Source: Hyphomicrobium_A sp963812795 (lineage in GTDB: Bacteria > Pseudomonadota > Alphaproteobacteria > Rhizobiales > Hyphomicrobiaceae). From it: 64,000 nucleotides of DNA. The stretch spans positions 620,001-684,000 of the forward strand of contig CAWEWG010000007.1 in the NCBI GenBank assembly GCA_963812795.1, in the 5' to 3' direction. Positions within the stretch are counted from its first letter, which is position 1; every line of letters begins with the position of its first letter. The notes under the pieces are model-generated. The model saw only the letters and a program-made list of their open reading frames with translations. It was not told the DNA's origin and did no database searches. Below are positions 63,048 to 64,000 of this stretch, one piece after another. Position numbers and translations under genes: made by a program.

Positions 63048-63245
63048 ATGAATTGGGATCGCGTCGAGGGCAATTGGAAGCAGATGACGGGCAAGGTGAA
63101 GGAGCAGTGGGGCAAGCTCACTGACGACGACCTGACCCAGATCAACGGCAACCGCGAGCAGCTCGAAGGCAAGCTTCAGGCCCGCTACGGGTACGCCAAG
63201 GATCAGATTAAGAAGGACGTCGACGACTGGCTGAACCGCTCCTAA
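63048..63245 (+). CDS. CsbD-family stress protein
   Basis: A 65-residue CsbD-like protein beginning MNWDRVEGNWKQMTGKVKEQ and containing the family repeat GKLTDDDL then YAKDQIKKDVDDWL. Members are small helical cytoplasmic proteins induced by general stress. The ribosome site TGGAGGAA lies seven bases upstream. An EcfG-type promoter precedes it and a clear terminator follows, so it forms a self-contained stress unit. Confidence 0.93.
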   Translation: MNWDRVEGNWKQMTGKVKEQWGKLTDDDLTQINGNREQLEGKLQARYGYAKDQIKKDVDDWLNRS

Positions 63246-63265
63246 GGGCGGCAGCCTGCACTAAA

Positions 63266-63296
63266 ATAACGCGGCTTCGGCCGCGTTATTCTTTTG
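63266..63296 (+). terminator. Intrinsic terminator after the csbD-like gene
   Basis: AATAACGCGGC at 63266-63276 pairs perfectly with GCCGCGTTATT at 63281-63291 through a TTCG tetraloop, followed by CTTTT. It begins 20 bases after the stop. Confidence 0.9.
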
Positions 63297-63398
63297 GGGC
63301 ACAGGGGAAGGGAAATTCTTGATCCCCCTCGCAAAACCCTTGTGATGGCCGTCGACTCGATCCCACTATCTATTCAGCGCATGGCTGGGGGGTCGGCG

Positions 63399-63764
63399 AT
63401 GAAAACGTTCCTTGCAACCACACTCACCGAAACGACGGTCTCGCAGGACCGCCGACGCTTCGAATTGACCTTCGTCGATGCCGACGGGCAGCGGTACGCG
63501 ATCAGCATTCCGTCCGCCTTCGCCGCCGATCTGGTGCCGGTGCTGGAATCGGTTGCCGCCGCGCAGCACCCTGGTGCCGGCGAGATGACGCGGCTGCCGA
63601 AGACGTGCGCCGTCGGCCACGCGCGCGGCGATCGCATGGTGCTGCTGCGCTTCGACGACGAGGCGCCGTACGCGATCGAGCTCGAGGTGGCGCAGGCGCT
63701 GGCCGAGCAACTGCAGGAGCAGAGCGAAGAGCTGTCGGAGACCGCGCGCCCCGCCCTGCACTGA
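63399..63764 (+). CDS. Hypothetical protein
   Basis: A 121-residue soluble protein beginning MKTFLATTLTETTVSQDRRR and containing DADGQRYAISIPSAFAADL and a last helix rich in Glu and Gln (AQALAEQLQEQSEELSE). The fold looks mixed alpha/beta with a C-terminal helix. The ATG at 63399 follows a GGGGGGT site; an earlier ATG at 63381 is possible. No family is recognised. It converges with the rRNA methyltransferase-like gene. Confidence 0.65.
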   Translation: MKTFLATTLTETTVSQDRRRFELTFVDADGQRYAISIPSAFAADLVPVLESVAAAQHPGAGEMTRLPKTCAVGHARGDRMVLLRFDDEAPYAIELEVAQALAEQLQEQSEELSETARPALH

Positions 63765-63776
63765 ACCGCGTTGCCG

Positions 63777-64000
63777 TCACGGCAGCGGGGCCGTTCTGAA
63801 CAAGGTCACGCGCAGCCCGCCGTGCAACACCGGCTCGGCCGTCAGTGCGAAGGGCAAACCCGTCGCCTTGGCCAGCGAGTCCTCACTCGTGATCAGACCC
63901 ACGCGCCAGCCGGCGAACCTCGTCAGCAGCGTGTGCCCGAGCGTGCGATAGAGCGACTTGACGCGCCCCTTCTCGCCGACGCGGTCGCCGTATGGTGGGT
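63777..64000 (-). CDS. RlmL/RlmK-like rRNA (guanine-N2) methyltransferase, C-terminal part
   Basis: The window ends inside this gene. The 74 residues present begin with PPYGDRVG, which completes an NPPYG methyltransferase motif, and continue with LYRTLGHTLLTRFAGWRVGL and ITSEDSLAKATGLPF, a pattern typical of the THUMP-domain class I rRNA methyltransferases (RlmL/TrmN-like). The stop is at 63777-63779. The rest, including the THUMP domain, lies beyond 64000. Confidence 0.75.
   Translation of the reverse strand, partial: PPYGDRVGEKGRVKSLYRTLGHTLLTRFAGWRVGLITSEDSLAKATGLPFALTAEPVLHGGLRVTLFRTAPLP

Overview
The window is a GC-rich chromosomal segment from an alphaproteobacterium, most likely of the order Hyphomicrobiales (Rhizobiales). 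The evidence is a CcrM-type GANTC methyltransferase next to rnhB, a rhizobial-type porin, an HdaA-like replication regulator, a split glyQ/glyS pair, ETF-ubiquinone oxidoreductase, and an EcfG-like stress promoter in front of a CsbD gene. No rRNA, tRNA, CRISPR array or complete prophage was seen.

Layout. 0.1-8.6 kb holds an FMO-like oxidoreductase, the radical SAM-rnhB-ccrM row, a glycosyltransferase, moaB and a family-4 uracil-DNA glycosylase. 8.8-25.3 kb holds the ETF dehydrogenase, then housekeeping genes that are heavily frameshifted: a TPR protein, ispE, a polyprenyl diphosphate synthase, a tRNA methyltransferase, an S49 peptidase, an AraC regulator, glyQ and glyS. 25.5-35.9 kb is mostly intact: GGCT, ABC-F ATPase, a GYF-domain protein, ndk, a divergent exported truncated globin and ECF sigma pair, a P450 and purN.

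35.9-53.9 kb contains a housekeeping series purN, purM, DUF2066, CDP-alcohol phosphatidyltransferase, PerM-like permease, hdaA, ppk, ppx, rnd. It is interrupted in three places. Between purN and purM lie membrane proteins, a porin and a recombinase remnant. Between the phosphatidyltransferase and PerM lies an ArsR/AHSA1/DUF1801 cassette followed by a decayed second copy of the phosphatidyltransferase. Between ppx and rnd lie a J-domain protein and a DUF559 gene packed exactly between inverted repeats.

54-64 kb is an envelope and stress region: oxalate decarboxylase-like bicupin, catalase, a large exported protein with Cys-containing helical repeats and an OmpA domain, a TonB-like protein, DoxX, a secreted Thr-rich protein, CsbD, and the end of an rRNA methyltransferase gene.

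The most notable items are the DUF559 element with abutting inverted repeats (52.3-52.76 kb), the Cys-repeat/OmpA protein (57.9-59.9 kb), the matched divergent promoters of the globin and ECF sigma genes (32.74-32.81 kb), four GANTC sites in the ccrM leader, and the phosphatidyltransferase remnant. The dense frameshifts between 11 and 25 kb are most simply explained by sequence errors, so the broken genes there should not be read as biologically dead without resequencing.
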